Assembly: GCF_000003815.2 (NCBI RefSeq)
Contig: NC_049987.1
Span: 3,465,888 to 3,524,568 of the forward strand
From: Branchiostoma floridae
Taxonomy: Eukaryota; Chordata; Leptocardii; Amphioxiformes; Branchiostomatidae
Direction of reading: 5' to 3'
DNA length: 58,681 bases
Part shown: positions 33,241-46,350 of the stretch, piece by piece
Numbering within the stretch: position 1 is the stretch's first letter
Layout of the letters: every line of letters begins with the position of its first letter
The notes under the pieces: model-generated
Database searches by the model: none
Seen by the model: the letters and a program-made list of their open reading frames with translations, nothing else
Told to the model about the DNA's origin: nothing
Translations under genes and position numbers: made by a program

Positions 33241-36200
33241 GGGGCCAACGACCTCAAGGCCTATTGTTGCATGATGGAGATGGCTGAAATATGCTGTATT
33301 TGCTCTCAAGCAAATGTCGGCCTTTCTAGTTTTACAAACATTACTACTCTGGTTGACGTTTTGGTCTTAACGGAGCTTGCCAGTCCACATTCTAACGTTC
33401 TGAGTGATCTGGGTTCAGGGTTAGTGTTAGTTACGGTGGAAGGGGGTGGTTCTTGGGTCAACTAAAATCTATAGTAAAGCATAGGCCTCAGTCCTGTAAC
33501 GATATGTCTGGTGCCATCCAAAATTATACAGTTTGAGTTAATCGATGCCAATTGATGACAAATTAATCGAATATAATGTTTTGCCAATCAGAGGGGGGTT
33601 ACCGCTGGGGTTGAAAGTGGCAGACACAGTGTTTCGCCTGTGGTTCACATGGTTGAGGACCCACTCAAAAATTACTATAATAATTGTTTTTTTTTTTTTA
33701 ATATGTTAAAGTTAAGTTTAGAATCTACAAATTATCTGAGCTTAAATTTGGGGACTCATTCTCTGGTAAAGCCAATTTTATTTGATCCCATCGGAGGTCA
33801 TGGAACTGCAGCCGACACAACGGATTGAACCCGACCGAACCAACATAGGAACCAAAGTTCTGAATGTCTCAAAACTTACGTACTCGTCTACCATTTACAA
33901 CAGTTTCCACCTCACTAACGTGCACAAAATGATAACAAGTGACCGTAGGTAACATACTCTGTGACCTAATTATGGTTTATGTCGGTTGTGATGTTTTCTA
34001 TGGTGTATGACTCGATGTTTATATCGCATACAGAACACATCACATCAGCTTCTACCAACAAATTACTTAAAAGCTAACATACCTATCACTGCCAAATTCA
34101 AGACACAGTCCTGTACGCATTAACAGCGAAATCAGCGTCTCAATCGGACGACACCAAATGAAAACAACAACACAGCTTTACAATGGATACCTGAGGCGCA
34201 AAAAGTGGGTCAATAACAGCTGTGGACAGCTGCCTACACGACCCCATATCTGCTTGGAGATAAGTAATTGCCAAACGCCATCGTCTATAGGCCAGCTGTT
34301 CTACAATACCAGGGAAATAGGGGTGATATCTCAAATTATTACATCGATAATGAAAACAGCTACCGCGAAAAAAAATGATCCCAAGGATCAAACACGTTCT
34401 AACCATAAAATGCATTTGACTATCAACCGCGCAAAATGTTAACAGTATGCTATGTCAAACCAACCTCAATATTGGAAACGCAAAGCCCGAACGAGATGGC
34501 ATATTCCGACGAGGACAACATCTGCTTGACGGTATCAAATTACTACAAGGCTTAAGGCACAATCATAAGGAAGACCTGAACCACTATACCGGACGGCGTA
34601 GGGGTGAAAACTGAAATTATCACATCCATAATAAAAACAGCTACGGCGAAAAAAAAAAAACGTGCATCATTTCCCAACCGAGTACAGACGACATGCCAAT
34701 GCATATATGATTGCGGCATAAGGAACATAGAGATATAGGTGCGAACACTCAACGCACAAAGTGATTACAATACTCTGTTACTGGAGGTTACCCTCCAGTG
34801 TCACAGAGTAACTACGGCCTCTTCAAGTACTGTAACACGCTACTGTATACCCGAAGTACTACTGTGGACAGAGGTCGCGGACAAACTGTGTTAAGGCGCG
34901 GTCACATGTAGGTTGTTCATCGTATGATTTTGATAATAGGATTGTTAAGCCAACAATAACAGAGCCAACCACCCACAAGGGTCTAATAGAGCGTTTTGTA
35001 CAGCAAGACAGCTGAACATTGTAGGACACATGCATGGCTGCCCTAAAATGCCTCAAGTTATCGGTCGTAGGACGATCGCACCAACTATGTGACCGCGTCT
35101 TTATGCGACCATACGCGTATGCCACTTTAGGTATCAAACAAATTAGAATGGACTAAGACTAATGGGCAACACATAAACATGGTGAGAAAAACGGAATATC
35201 AAAATTACATTCTGTAAACGACACGACATAAAATATCTAGGTTTTGAATCTTATTGTGCTAAGGGATTGTTATGTTATGCCAAGTATCTGTAAAATGATG
35301 AAACACACGTACATGAAAGCGCAGCTTACAATTTCGTTAAACGTAGCGGTGTGGTATATAGTTAATTGCCAGTTAATTGCAGAACAGATTACCACACACT
35401 TCTGTTATTTGCACGGAAACCCCTAATCCAAGACCAGTGTGGTCCAGCTGGATAACTTCGCATTGTTGCACCATCCGGATAATTGACCGAAATACGCTGT
35501 CAAGTGGGGTGTGCAATTAATCGGCTTCTACTGTGTTAAACGATTCGTTTTACGTTCCCGCTCAATGCAAACGTGCAGTCTGCTTCAAGATCATGTTTAT
35601 ACACTAAAAGTATTTATAAAGAGAAATTAAAATTTTGCTGATTCCTACTTGTCTTGAAGATTTTACGCCAGGCAAAACAGGAGAGTTAAGCAAGGTAAAA
35701 GTTGCATTATGAAACAGAACGCTTGGATATCCCCACCCCACAGAAATGATCAGACACCAGACTAGGAATAGCTATGGATATATGGATAGAATCACTAATA
35801 GCGGTAGCTAACCTAAGGTGCATGATTAATCATTTTCACATTGACCTTGACAGTCACCTTCCTAGAAATAATGGGGGTCGGGTTGTGTAGGAGGCAGTTT
35901 TAATGACACCTTTGGGGCCTTGGCTGACAGAAAGATGATGAATAGAACACATTCCAGTTATTCTGGTGGTAAACGAAGGATGGGATGCCGATGGGAGAAT
36001 TATATTTTTTTGCTATAATTTTCATCTATATCATGGAGTCTTCATCAGCTTCATTTACAGGTAAATCATGAAAATTTATCAATCCATTTTTTTTTGCTTG
36101 ATCCTCTTGCAAACCGCGCTCTGTAGTTCCAAACAAAGTTGCTAAATGACTTAAAACTGTCTAAACGGGGGAGGGGGGCTAAAAGTGCCTGCGCCAACTT

Positions 36201-36890
36201 TGACATCGTAGAACTGCCGAATGGCGTGTGCTAGGACTACCAAACTTTTCTTAAGATATTTTACAACAAATTTACTATACAACTGTGAGTTTGTAAATTT
36301 TATGTTGCAATGGCTTTAATGGCAACATGTTTCTGACATATTTTACTGATTTTTGTATAAACAATGAGGTATCAAGGTTGTCTTGCTTAACCACACTTCT
36401 TGTCGTATATTTTAAACAGCTTACATAATTTAATGTTACATTGATGAATAAATGTTCAGAACTTATGCTAATCTTATAACGTCATTGGTTAAAATCCAAG
36501 ATGTCCGACCCATATCATGAGCGACGGTATAATCAGATTATTTTCACTAAAAACAATTCCTTTTCTTTACAAAAGACATTCATATGAACGTTTTGCCGCA
36601 GTTTAAATGAAGATCACCAGAGGGCTCAAATTTTGTATATGATGAGAAGTTGCCACACACCAAAATTATTTGATTCCACCCATAGCTTATTGATTTATGC
36701 TGCTAAACCACATTACATACGTACATGCTACATACTATTACGTCGGGTACCGGTGTAAAACCCGCTCTTCAACCAGCCTTCCTCAGCGTCTCTAACGAAA
36801 GGTAATTGATCTAAAGCGTCTGACTGTTAAAAAAAGTCATATCCAGTTGCTTCAGTAACTGCTTTGGGGCCTACCCTTTTTCATTCACGT
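33241..36890. other. Intergenic; no gene recognised
   Basis: Holds a partial direct repeat (about 34313-34380 and 34598-34660, sharing AAAACAGCTAC.GCGAAAAA), a hairpin at 34772-34812 (CTCTGTTACTGGAGG facing CCTCCAGTGTCACAGAG) and scattered AT-rich repeats. Open stretches are short and featureless. Confidence 0.5.
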
Positions 36891-36895
36891 ACCTT

Positions 36896-36985
36896 CATCA
36901 AAATACGTACATACTACATACATACATACATACATAGTACATACATACATACATACTACATACAGACATACATTCTACATACAAA
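36896..36985. repeat. (TACA)n-type microsatellite
   Basis: Runs of TACATACATACATACATA interrupted by GTAC and CTAC variants. Confidence 0.8.
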
Positions 36986-37679
36986 TATCAATTGTACACC
37001 CTCCTCGTTGAGGGTAATAAGAAGTAAAATCAAGGAGCCTTCCCCCTACAGCTTTAAATCGTAAAAAGGAGCCGCTCTAAACATATATGGCCTTCTTCTG
37101 TCAATATTGACGAATAGTTAAAACAAAAAGAACCGACATCTACAAACTTTATTCTCGTCACATTCCCACAAATCCATTCCTTCCTGGCTCAATCATTCTT
37201 CAGGGATTGTACTTTGATCTCTGAGGCTACCAGGTCACGAAAGAAGGTCGTTACTTTAAAACGGCCACAGAAGATTTTACCTTTAAGCCACGGAAATCTC
37301 CTAATACTTCCGACGTCGCCAGCTTAAAATCTTATTAGACAACAATAAGTAGATCCTACGTAGGAGTTTGAATTTGATTTTGTATGCATTTCTATCAAAG
37401 ATGCTTCAGTCATAGACATAGGTTTCAACTTCTAACGCAATGTTACCATTTAGATCCAGAGCAGACTTAGTACAGCGGCAACGATATATTTTCTAGATTT
37501 AAAATTAAGGGGTTAGACATTAGACATTTTTATGTTTAATAGATATGAGAGATAGTTACCAGATTAAAGGATCATTCTATCTACATAACGTGACATCACA
37601 GAAGCAGTGGATTCCTTGACAAAGTTTAGTAGAAAATCTGGGAAAAGTGCCCTAGATCAATGAACAAGCATAATAAACA

Positions 37680-39640
37680 GCGGACCACACTTTTCACTTT
37701 ATTTATTTTACCAGTAATTATATCTCCGGCCGGAAATCGGCCTCCTTTTCAGGTAATCCTGGACATAAAAGTACAAAGTACACATAGCACATATACAATA
37801 CATAATAAAATTATCCAATATCAAAGTCCAGACTACGGAGCATCAGCCAGATCAAGTTCTAATTCTCAATGAACTTCTTAAAAGTCCTGAGGCTGAGCAA
37901 TTTCCGTTGCTTTAGCGGTAGTGAATTCCAGAGGAAAGGTCCGTAGGACTGTAGACTGTTTCGGAATGCAATGACTCTTGCTGGTGGACACCAGAGTAGG
38001 TGAGGGTCGTAGTCCCTCAGACGTTTTACCTCTGACCGAGTAGGGCGTACACTCATTGTTGTGGAGCCTCCCACTTGAACAAAGATGCCAAGTACGCCGG
38101 CGCCTTTCCACGAATTGTCTTAAAGACAGTAACAAGAGTCGTAATTTCTGTCCGTTTACGCACAGAGTCTACCCCTGCCTCTGCTCTCAAGTTGTAGACT
38201 GTCACGTGGTCTCGGAGTTTGTGTCCTGTGATGAGCCTTGCAGCCCTGTTTACCAGTCTATCCAGCTGTAACATAAGAGTTTTGTTGCCTTGTGCAAGGC
38301 TTGGTAGCCATGCTGTGGCGCAATACTCCAGATGAGCCAGTAATAGTGTCTGATACATGGTTTTCAGCACTTCGTCCGTAACAAAGGCTCTGGCACGTCC
38401 CATTGCTCCAAGTCCGCTAAGAAGCTTCTTCGTGATTTTTTGTACATGTGCTGCCCACCTGAGCGCTGGGTCAAGAGTAATGCCCAGGTAAGTGAACGAG
38501 TCAACTTGTTCGTAAACGTTCACACCGTCTGTTATGTTGACGGTTGTCCCAGCATGCTTCAGTTTCTGAGGGAGCCCGAAGAGCATCGATTTGGTCTTGT
38601 CTGGGTGAAGCAGTAACCTGTTTTCACTTAACCATTTTACCACTCTCTTCATGTCCATAGAGACAGTCTCTTCACATACCTTCACGGAAACAGCAGAATA
38701 GTACAGGACCGTATCATCAGCGTACATGTGAATACTGCATTTTTGGATGACATTGGGTAAATCGTTAACATACAAACAGAATAATAGCGGACCTAGGACA
38801 CTTCCCTGAGGTACCCCACAAGAGACCCGAGTTTTTGAAGAGTATTGACCCTGAAGACACGTGCACTGAAGGCGCTCAGAGAGGTAAGATGTAAACCATT
38901 TCATAGCGTCACTATCGAAGCCAAACTTCTTGAGTTTACTTAACATAATCTCGTGGTTGACCGAATCGAATGCCTTCCTTAGGTCCAGAAATAGTGCCAC
39001 TGTGACCTTAGAGCAGTTGTACCCAGATGTAATGTCCTCGACAACCTTCTGTACAGCCGTCGCAGTGCTATGGTGCCTTCTGAACCCACTTTGGTGAGTC
39101 GTGAGAAGTTTACATCTGGTCAGGTAACGTGTCACTTGATTGCATACAAGCTTTTCCATCACCTTCGAGGTAACACTTAGAACTGACACAGGGCGATAGT
39201 TTCCGACATCAGCACAGCTTCCAGACTTGTGTACAGGTGTAATCTGTGCCTCCTTCCAGTCAGATGGAACCTCTCCAGAGGCGAGAGATAAGTTAAATAT
39301 GTGTGCCAATGGCTTTGCGACCACTGGGGCGGAGTCTTTGAGAAGTTTGGCTGGAATTTTGTCCAACCCTGTTGCTTTCTTCGTTTTTAACTTTTGAAGT
39401 TCATTTAACACTTCAGTCTCTTCCACACAGACAAAGCTGAACTTCGTCGTGGAATCAGGGATGTGGCGAAGAGGATCTTCCTCGGAATCTGGCATCCCAT
39501 CTGTAAGTCGTGAAGCGCAGGATGTAAAGTAGTCATTGAATTCCTGTGCCATTTCCCCTGGATCAGACATGGAAGTGTTGTCAGCTCGTAGCAATTTCTG
39601 GACTCGCTTTGTTGATTCTGACATTCCCTTCCAACAGAGC
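37680..39640 (-). mobile_element. 5'-truncated non-LTR retrotransposon (CR1/jockey-like) with long RT ORF
   Basis: On the minus strand the reading frame runs from about 39624 to 38053 (523 codons). Landmarks in order: KTKKATGLDKIPAKLL, WKEAQITPVHKSG, NYRPVSVLSVTSKVMEKL, HQSGFRRHHSTATAV, VALFLDLRKAFDSVNHEI, GVPQGSVLGPLLFCLYVNDL, MYADDTVLYYS (catalytic YADD intact), LLLHPDKTKSMLFG and FTYLGITLDPALRW. A single frame break near 38060 separates the C-terminal peptide, which continues in another frame (37859-38074: YGPFLWNSLPLKQRKLLSL, RTFKKFIEN). No endonuclease domain is seen, so the copy is 5'-truncated. The 3' end passes GGCCGATTTCCGGCCGGAGA into a TAAATAAA tail near 37690. Confidence 0.92.
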
Positions 39641-39988
39641 GGTCACATTCATTATAGATTATTCTTCTCTCTGAGCAGAATCTCAGCAGATCTTACGGTG
39701 TCATAATATACATTTAGTATCATTAAGCTGACCAAGGATTTTAGCTGGCCTATGATTGCCAGATTGTCGCAAACTTTTGATGTTGAAGAAGCTTCAGCAG
39801 ACTTTCACAGCCACAACCGGACAAGGGTCTATGACGGCTTTCCCTAGACTCGACCACTAAGATTGTACGACAAATGATTAGCTATCGTAATGCTTTAAAT
39901 GAACGATCTTGAATGGATCTTATGACGCGTACGATCGTTTGACCTGACCCGTAAGAACTGCGACCACTAATACTAGTAGTTACTTAAG

Positions 39989-40210
39989 CCCCCTTTCCGC
40001 TAGACGGCGATCGTGCTGCGCTCTCACTGCGACCTTGATAAGATATGTGTAACCTTTGCTTTCACACTGGGTATATCATACAAAACGTAAAAGTGTGACT
40101 GAAAAGACAACAAAACACGCAAAGCGTAAAAATACAATTCGTTGAGCGTTCTGTCAAGTTTTAGGTCGCAGAGAGAGCGCAGCGAGAGCACTGTCCTAGT
40201 GTAAAGGGGG
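39989..40210. repeat. Hairpin MITE (CCCTTTCCACTAG family), copy 2
   Basis: CCCCCTTTCCGCTAGACGGC at the left, TCCTAGTGTAAAGGGGG at the right; interior TCATACAAAACGTAAAAGTG. Same family as 26412-26659. Confidence 0.75.
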
Positions 40211-40247
40211 TATTACACGTGGAGTGAGAGATACATCCGGCACGCCT

Positions 40248-40273
40248 GTTTGTGTGTGAGTGTATGTGTGTGT

Positions 40274-40344
<71 letters not shown>
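40248..40344. repeat. (TG)n microsatellite
   Basis: About 95 bp of nearly pure TG on the + strand. The minus-strand open frame over it (His-Thr repeats) is not a gene. Confidence 0.95.
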
Positions 40345-40349
<5 letters not shown>

Positions 40350-41028
40350 ATAAAGAAACAAAGCATGAATTCTAGTCATGAGTCATGATAAGTCATTTCA
40401 CCTTAGCCAATAGGTGGATAAAGTAAGGCCCATGTCTTACAGAAATGGAATATAAAATATAACAGTGAATAATACATTTTACAGAGAAATGATTTACATT
40501 TGGTCTGCGTCAATTAGAGCAAATGAAATTTGCATATTTTACCTCTTTTACGTATATAACGGCATCGTTTGGGTGTTTGTGTGCTTGTGTTATGTTTGTT
40601 GTAATAATAACTTAGGACCCTTTTGATGGATTGTGACGGTGCTTGGTGTGTTTATTGTAGGATCAGCATAGTTACTGAATTTCCTAGAAAAAATGAAGTA
40701 GAACAATAAAATGAAGAAGAAACATAAAAATTTTGCGAAAATTAAAAAAAATGGCAAATTGTTTATTACTTGATGAATGGGCCATGCATATCGAACTCTA
40801 ACTGTAAATCTGTTGGAAGTGGGAGCTGTTGCATTGATTTATGCAAATCACTAATGAGATACTTTATTCTTATCCCAGGATCCCAACAACAAAGGAAGAC
40901 GTAAATTGGATGCGAAATGCATAATTCATCGTTCCTTAAAGAAGTAATCACGAAAACCTTTAATGCAGGACTGATGAACAGTAACCGTCTGTTTCTGTGG
41001 GTCCTCATTACAACTGAAAAGATTTAAC

Positions 41029-41240
41029 TACAGTAAATGCATTTAAGTTCGCGGGGATCTGATTTCGCGGTAGTGGGAAAAGGGACTGTTCGCGGTGGAC
41101 TTAAGTTTGCGGTAACACCATAGACTGCAGTCTAATACCACAATAGAAAAATGTTCGCGTTGGTTTTAAATTCGCGGTGAAGTGGTCACCGCGAAAACCG
41201 CGAACATTAATCCACCGCGAACATTTCTGCATTTACAGTA
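41029..41240. repeat. Hairpin MITE (ACTGTAAATGCA...TTCGCGG family), copy 1
   Basis: Ends TACAGTAAATGCATTTAAGT and ATTTCTGCATTTACAGTA, with internal TTCGCGGT / ACCGCGAA repeats in both orientations. Second copy at 53753-53956. Confidence 0.8.
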
Positions 41241-41462
41241 TTCCCTTCGTAACAGTAGACTCCAATCCACTACTGTATAACATGATCTTGTGATGAATCA
41301 CGCACATGAGACGGATAAAGCCCGCACATTTGGACCTCTGCACGACGTTTTATGTATTGGATTTTATTCTCTTTTGGACAAACTTTTCTATATTCTTTTT
41401 AAGTGTTACTTTGTGTAATTGCTGTATTCGAAATGCTTGAAGTGGGTGACAATGGAAAGCGC

Positions 41463-41562
41463 NNNNNNNNNNNNNNNNNNNNNNNNNNNNNNNNNNNNNN
41501 NNNNNNNNNNNNNNNNNNNNNNNNNNNNNNNNNNNNNNNNNNNNNNNNNNNNNNNNNNNNNN
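41463..41562. other. Assembly gap (100 N)
   Basis: Run of N; frames drawn across it are meaningless. Confidence 1.
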
Positions 41563-42126
41563 TTACATGGATGTCACGTCTTACCCCAGCACGGGGCAAA
41601 CTAAGTAGATCCGACATCGTGAAACTAGTTCACAAAGGCTCTGACCTGATCAGGGATATGTATAGCTCTCTCGTAATTACAAGCAGCGTCGTGGTTTTAT
41701 GCCCTTTGGTGTCATAAATTTGTTGTAGCAGGTTCGAATCTCCTTTGATCCAATCGACTGTATACACACTCATGCCGGTGTGTAAAAGTACACGGAAATA
41801 GAAAAACATGTACTCCGCGATCGAATGCTTTTATGGTACACTACTGCGCGTTCTCTGATGTGTTGTAATTAACAATGCTGTCATAGATCTACGCGACTTT
41901 TCCCGATGAAGAAAATGTATACAGCATAATGTGTAAATGGTACGTGTTTTGGATACTTCATTTTTTTCCCTTTCTTTGGCTTTAAACTTACACAATATCC
42001 GCACGTCTGTTTACCTAGTGTGTCTGCTTCTTTGTCTTTCTTCAAGTAAACCTACTTTTTAAGTTTTTGCTTGCTTCAGGTTAAGCTCGCTAACTCCGGT
42101 GATTGAATTCATCGGATTCCTGGCTA

Positions 42127-42296
42127 AAATTGCACTCTCACTGTACCTGCGTCAAGCTTGCGTCACTGCGGGGTCCGTTCACTGCGTCACTGTTTTGTTT
42201 TGTTTTTACGATTTTTTTATAATTCAGATATTGCGTAATACGTAAAGCTTGCAGCGACGCAAGCTTGACGCAAGTGCCGTGAGAGTGCACCTTTAA
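42127..42296. repeat. Hairpin MITE (TGCACTCTCACTG family), copy 1
   Basis: Left TTGCACTCTCACTGTACCTG and CGTCAAGCTTGCGTCACTGC; right GACGCAAGTGCCGTGAGAGT-GCACC. Same family as 47118 and 58332. Confidence 0.8.
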
Positions 42297-42942
42297 GCTA
42301 AGGCGGCTTTCGAATTGGTTTAGGCGAGCCCATGTTTTTTTTCTTCGGCGAAATAGAATTAACGTTCTGTCTTTTTTGAGCCGCATTAGCTTGTGTAAAT
42401 GGTAAAAACACACCACGGACATCATGATCAGGAGACAGAGCAGTCAAGTGACTAGTATGCTAAGATCGGTGGCGTTACACTTCCCTACGTCTGACCTAAT
42501 GTTGTGTATGTTCTGACTGATTCCAAGCGTACTCGAGTAGCATTTTGTTTTTTTTCCTCTAGCATAGTCGCATTATTGAGTACCTTTGTGAAACTCTGTA
42601 GCAAAGTTCCCTATCTTGATCTCCTTTGGGTACATGGTTATAAATCGAAGTGCTTAATTTTTTCACCCATAAAATTTAGGATTCATTTATACCGGATGAA
42701 GTTTGTAACTGTTTTTCTGTCAATCTGGCACAAACGTGCGTTCCCCCATCTAGAGCCTAAGTTTGAACTACTTCCTAAAGCGATGGAAACATTTTCCCTC
42801 CAAGTATACACATGTCTTACGACGAAAATCCTTTCCTCGTACACATGGGACTGAAGTCATCTCACTGTAAGAGCCAGTTTATCGCTTCAGATGCACCATA
42901 TAAGAACAGTAAGGCCGATCTTTTAACTGTTATGATCTTGAC

Positions 42943-43386
42943 TAGGGGTGGGTACTGGTACGGTGTTTTTCTTATTGGACCGGTCCAGAAAAATCTGAAA
43001 ACCTGAAAAGAAATCGGTGGACCGGATGCTGGACCTATTGGAAAATTAATGGAACAGATTATATGATCATGCATTCACACGTTTCGGGGCTTGCCGGTCG
43101 AGGAAAATAACAAGAGAAAAGTAGAGTGGAGTCTATAGTCATTTATACCTAGTTTTACAGTCAATAGTACAGAGGCAGTTAGCCTTGTAGGATTTTATAA
43201 CGCCAGTGGGAGTCGAATACTCCACAAAACAGATTTCTTTGTTGCGAAAAAAACATTGTTTTTAGTATTGTCGCAAGTTCTCACATACTGAATCAGGTTC
43301 AGGTTCAAGTCCAAACCTGGACCTGATCCTCTGGACCGAACCGGACCTGTGCCTGAATTTTCTGTACCATTACCCACCCCTATTAA
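42943..43386. mobile_element. hAT-like non-autonomous element with 8-bp flanking repeat
   Basis: Starts TAGGGGTGGGTACTGGTAC and ends GTACCATTACCCACCCCTA plus TTAA. ATCTTGAC flanks both sides (42935-42942 and 43387-43394), giving an 8-bp duplication as expected for hAT. The interior repeats GGACCGGTCC-like and AGGTTCAGG-like motifs in both strands. No transposase is seen. Confidence 0.75.
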
Positions 43387-43394
43387 ATCTTGAC

Positions 43395-44608
43395 ATATGT
43401 TTGCTAGCTGCGTTTGGCTGCAGTACGCAAAATTGCCGCAAGAGGCGACATTTACCCGGTTTGTCAACTGTAATCAACCGAAATTTCATGTTCTTTAGCT
43501 GCATAGTAAAAATGCCAGTTAGTTACAATATACAATGACAAGAAATTGCATGAACCAGCTTTCCCTGATATGTGTATATATTTATTAGTATCTTGAATTC
43601 TAACATTCTTATTTTATGTCTGACCCTTACCTCTTTCCTTATGACCTAAGTAAAAGGATGTCTGGTTTCAAACAATCTAACAGACTCCAAACCACTGTCT
43701 ACTTTTATCAGCAAGCACACCTTACCATAAAACTGACGAATAAAAACATTAGATGGTTGCTATTTTCCAGCGGAAATTACGACGAGATTCCCATACCCCA
43801 GGATTCCTGCAGTCAGACTTAACCCGGATTTATTGCACTGAGGTGACATCAAGAGTTTACTGTCGTGAAAGATCGATGGCAACAAGATAACTACGTGTTT
43901 CTCAGCTTTTCAGAACGACACGATCCAAGTAACTGTTTATATAGGGGTTGGAGGAACCGCACTCCCTGACCTGACTCATAGGTAGGGGTGCAAATAGACA
44001 AATGTAGAGCCAGTAGGGTTGGAATGCGAACTGGCGTTGGTCGCTTCATTTCAGTTTAGGGCCCTGTCAAGTCTACCTTGCCTTGTTAGGGCAACTGCGA
44101 ATCAAGGAAGGGCAATGAGAATCTGTATCAGATATGGCATAATGATATTGAGACAATGGCTGTACAACAAACAGGACATAGTGAGAGTCAAATTGCTACG
44201 TTATAACTGCATACATATTTTATATGATATTATCAAGCCCTGTTGTTCTTATTTCCGCCTGTACATGCATGTAGAAGTTGCCACACATTTTATCTGTTGT
44301 AACTTTAGCACAATGTATCTCATACCTCTCTCAATATGTCCATTTCTTACACATCTGTTTCACTGCACGATGTAGAACATGTGAATTAATATCTGACTGA
44401 TGAGGCAAAGATCAAATATTTCTCATTAACACCGTCTGCTGTAGCATATTGCGGAATCATAGAGAAGTCCTGCTAGACAATCACCATCACAGGGAAACAG
44501 TAATCAAACTACTTCAGTTTGAATCTTGTGAAATATTAATCAATTTGACAGTTCTTGGCAGAACGTTTTCGTAACTTTAATTCTCATGATACCTCTCTGA
44601 GCTCCCAA
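43395..44608. other. Intergenic; no gene recognised
   Basis: AT-rich sequence without domains, clear repeats or consistent splice-bounded frames. Confidence 0.45.
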
Positions 44609-44827
44609 NNNNNNNNNNNNNNNNNNNNNNNNNNNNNNNNNNNNNNNNNNNNNNNNNNNNNNNNNNNNNNNNNNNNNNNNNNNNNNNNNNNNNNNNNNNN
44701 NNNNNNNNNNNNNNNNNNNNNNNNNNNNNNNNNNNNNNNNNNNNNNNNNNNNNNNNNNNNNNNNNNNNNNNNNNNNNNNNNNNNNNNNNNNNNNNNNNNN
44801 NNNNNNNNNNNNNNNNNNNNNNNNNNN
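44609..44827. other. Assembly gap (219 N)
   Basis: Run of N. Confidence 1.
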
Positions 44828-45240
44828 CAATACGCAGTTTAATAGATATAATCGATAAATATCTTGTATCCTCTGTATGATGTTGCCTGTTATTCTAATA
44901 ACCGACCACTTTTTACGCTACGGCCTGATAATCCATAGCAAATGGGGGCCTCTGATTGGCCAACTCCATCTGGCTTTATGATAACAGATCATAATTCATA
45001 TTGTAATGAAGAAGTAGAAAACTGTCAATGGCAGAAAACAAAATTCATATGTACCTTTGCTTTTTGTTGTTGTTGAAAAATAAGATCCACAAAGCTGCTT
45101 CTAAACCTTCTTTACAGTTAAGAAATATCTATATCAATTGATTTATACACTGTTTGGGGTTACAATCTGGTCATATTCTTGGGGTTATTTGCCTACTGAT
45201 TCCATAACAATCTAACTGGTGTTCATTAAAGTTGCCCGTA

Positions 45241-45506
45241 CATCTGTGCAGATGCTTAGGGGTGAGGCCCATCTACATTTCGAGTAGCCCTTGGGCCACA
45301 CTTTTGTGCAAGCCACTACAGCTGGTCCGCTGGTAGTGATGTGTGTTTATTACTCTTCATTTGTGCTGAGTGCTAAGCAGGGAAAGCAGCATGTATCATT
45401 TTTAAAGTCTTTGGTATGTCCTTATGACCCGACCGGGGGTCGAACTCACGACCTACCAAACGCAAGGCGATTACACTCTATCCACATGGCCACTGGACCG
45501 GTGGTG
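45241..45506 (-). mobile_element. tRNA-headed SINE (family 1) with pol III A and B boxes
   Basis: On the minus strand the head reads TGGCCATGTGG (A box, 45482-45492), then GAGTTCGACCC (B box, 45437-45447) at tRNA-like spacing. It is followed by a ~170-bp body containing GCTGTAGTGGCTTGCACAAA and GTGTGGCCCAAGGGCTACTC. The body is shared with 32130-32235 (other strand). The tRNA cloverleaf is not intact, so this is a SINE and not a tRNA gene. Confidence 0.8.
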
Positions 45507-45579
45507 TTCATCGAGTCTGTATATTTTAGAGCACACTGTTTCTAAGGTCCCATGGCTCCGTTGTTAATCCACGCAGACG

Positions 45580-45780
45580 TCAGAGCGGCCAAAGAGAAAT
45601 GATGACTGTTTCTGCAGCAGACAGGGTCGCCTGGTTGATCTGTCTGCCCTCTATCATAAACTCTACTTTAGTCTCCTTCACCGAAAACACGGTCACGACA
45701 TAGTGTAGCACAGAGGTATCCTCAAAACTTGACGGGATTTGCACAACATTATTTGGTTTAGAGTTAGTAAAGAATGTGAA
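45580..45780 (-). other. Unassigned 66-codon open frame, possible exon or relic
   Basis: Minus-strand frame bounded by TAG (45783-45781) and TGA (45582-45580), without an initiating Met at the start. It contains PNNVVQIPSSFEDTSVLHY and VKETKVEFMIEGRQ. The upstream TAG could be a splice acceptor (CATGGCTAG|TTC). Composition looks protein-like but I recognise no family; chance is a real possibility. Confidence 0.25.
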
Positions 45781-46047
45781 CTAGCCATGTGAGAATGTTT
45801 AACATTACTGCGCTCAATTTGGCAGCACCGAAAAAGGCTGGTGTTGGATGGTATCACGTATAGTTGACACTTGTGTTAAGTACCCGTTTGGGTATTTTTT
45901 GGTTGTGTACGCATGTTCGCTCGTTCGATGAACTTGTGTGATGTTTTATACGTGGCTTCTTATTGAGATCTTGAATAATCTTGCCGATTTGGGACGGCCT
46001 AGCAGCTTTTACAGGAGAAATAACCTTTTTTCGAACTAGGGTGGTGT

Positions 46048-46116
46048 TGTAAATAACCAGCTGGTGTGTTACGCCGAAGGGCGGTTATACCGGCTATATA
46101 GATACATATACAGCCG
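46048..46116 (+). mobile_element. Solo LINE 3'-end fragment
   Basis: CCAGCTGGTGTGTTACGCCG followed by GGCGGTTATACCGGCTATAT matches, in opposite orientation, the 3' end of the LINE at 14437-14530. Confidence 0.7.
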
Positions 46117-46124
46117 TTATTCCC

Positions 46125-46350
46125 TGTGAGGTCAATGATCTCAATCCGAAAGACGTCCCAAACCAAAGTACTTATATATAATCGTGTATTTCACCTTAGT
46201 GAGAGAAAGGGACTCGTGTCAATAGCTTTCTTCAAGAGAACAACGTCGGGGAATATCAAGAGACTCGAACCCAGGACCCATGGGCTTTGAGCCAAACACC
46301 CCTACCGTTACATGATTGCATGGCTGTATAAATGCACTGCCTCATAAGCA
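46125..46350 (-). mobile_element. SINE (family 2), copy 1
   Basis: On the minus strand, GGGTGTTTGGCTCAAAGCCC is followed by GGTCCTGGGTTCGAGTCTC, a B-box-like GGTTCGAGTC. A diverged copy with the same order of motifs lies at 50870-51075. Confidence 0.55.

Noticed and set aside
38053-39624. Host gene with a reverse transcriptase domain
   Set aside because: Standard non-LTR RT with C-terminal peptide, frame break and LINE-type tail; no introns.
40161-40379. His-Thr repeat protein on the minus strand
   Set aside because: Translation of the TG microsatellite.
45421-45506. tRNA gene on the minus strand
   Set aside because: A and B boxes are present but the acceptor stem does not pair and a SINE body follows; called as SINE.
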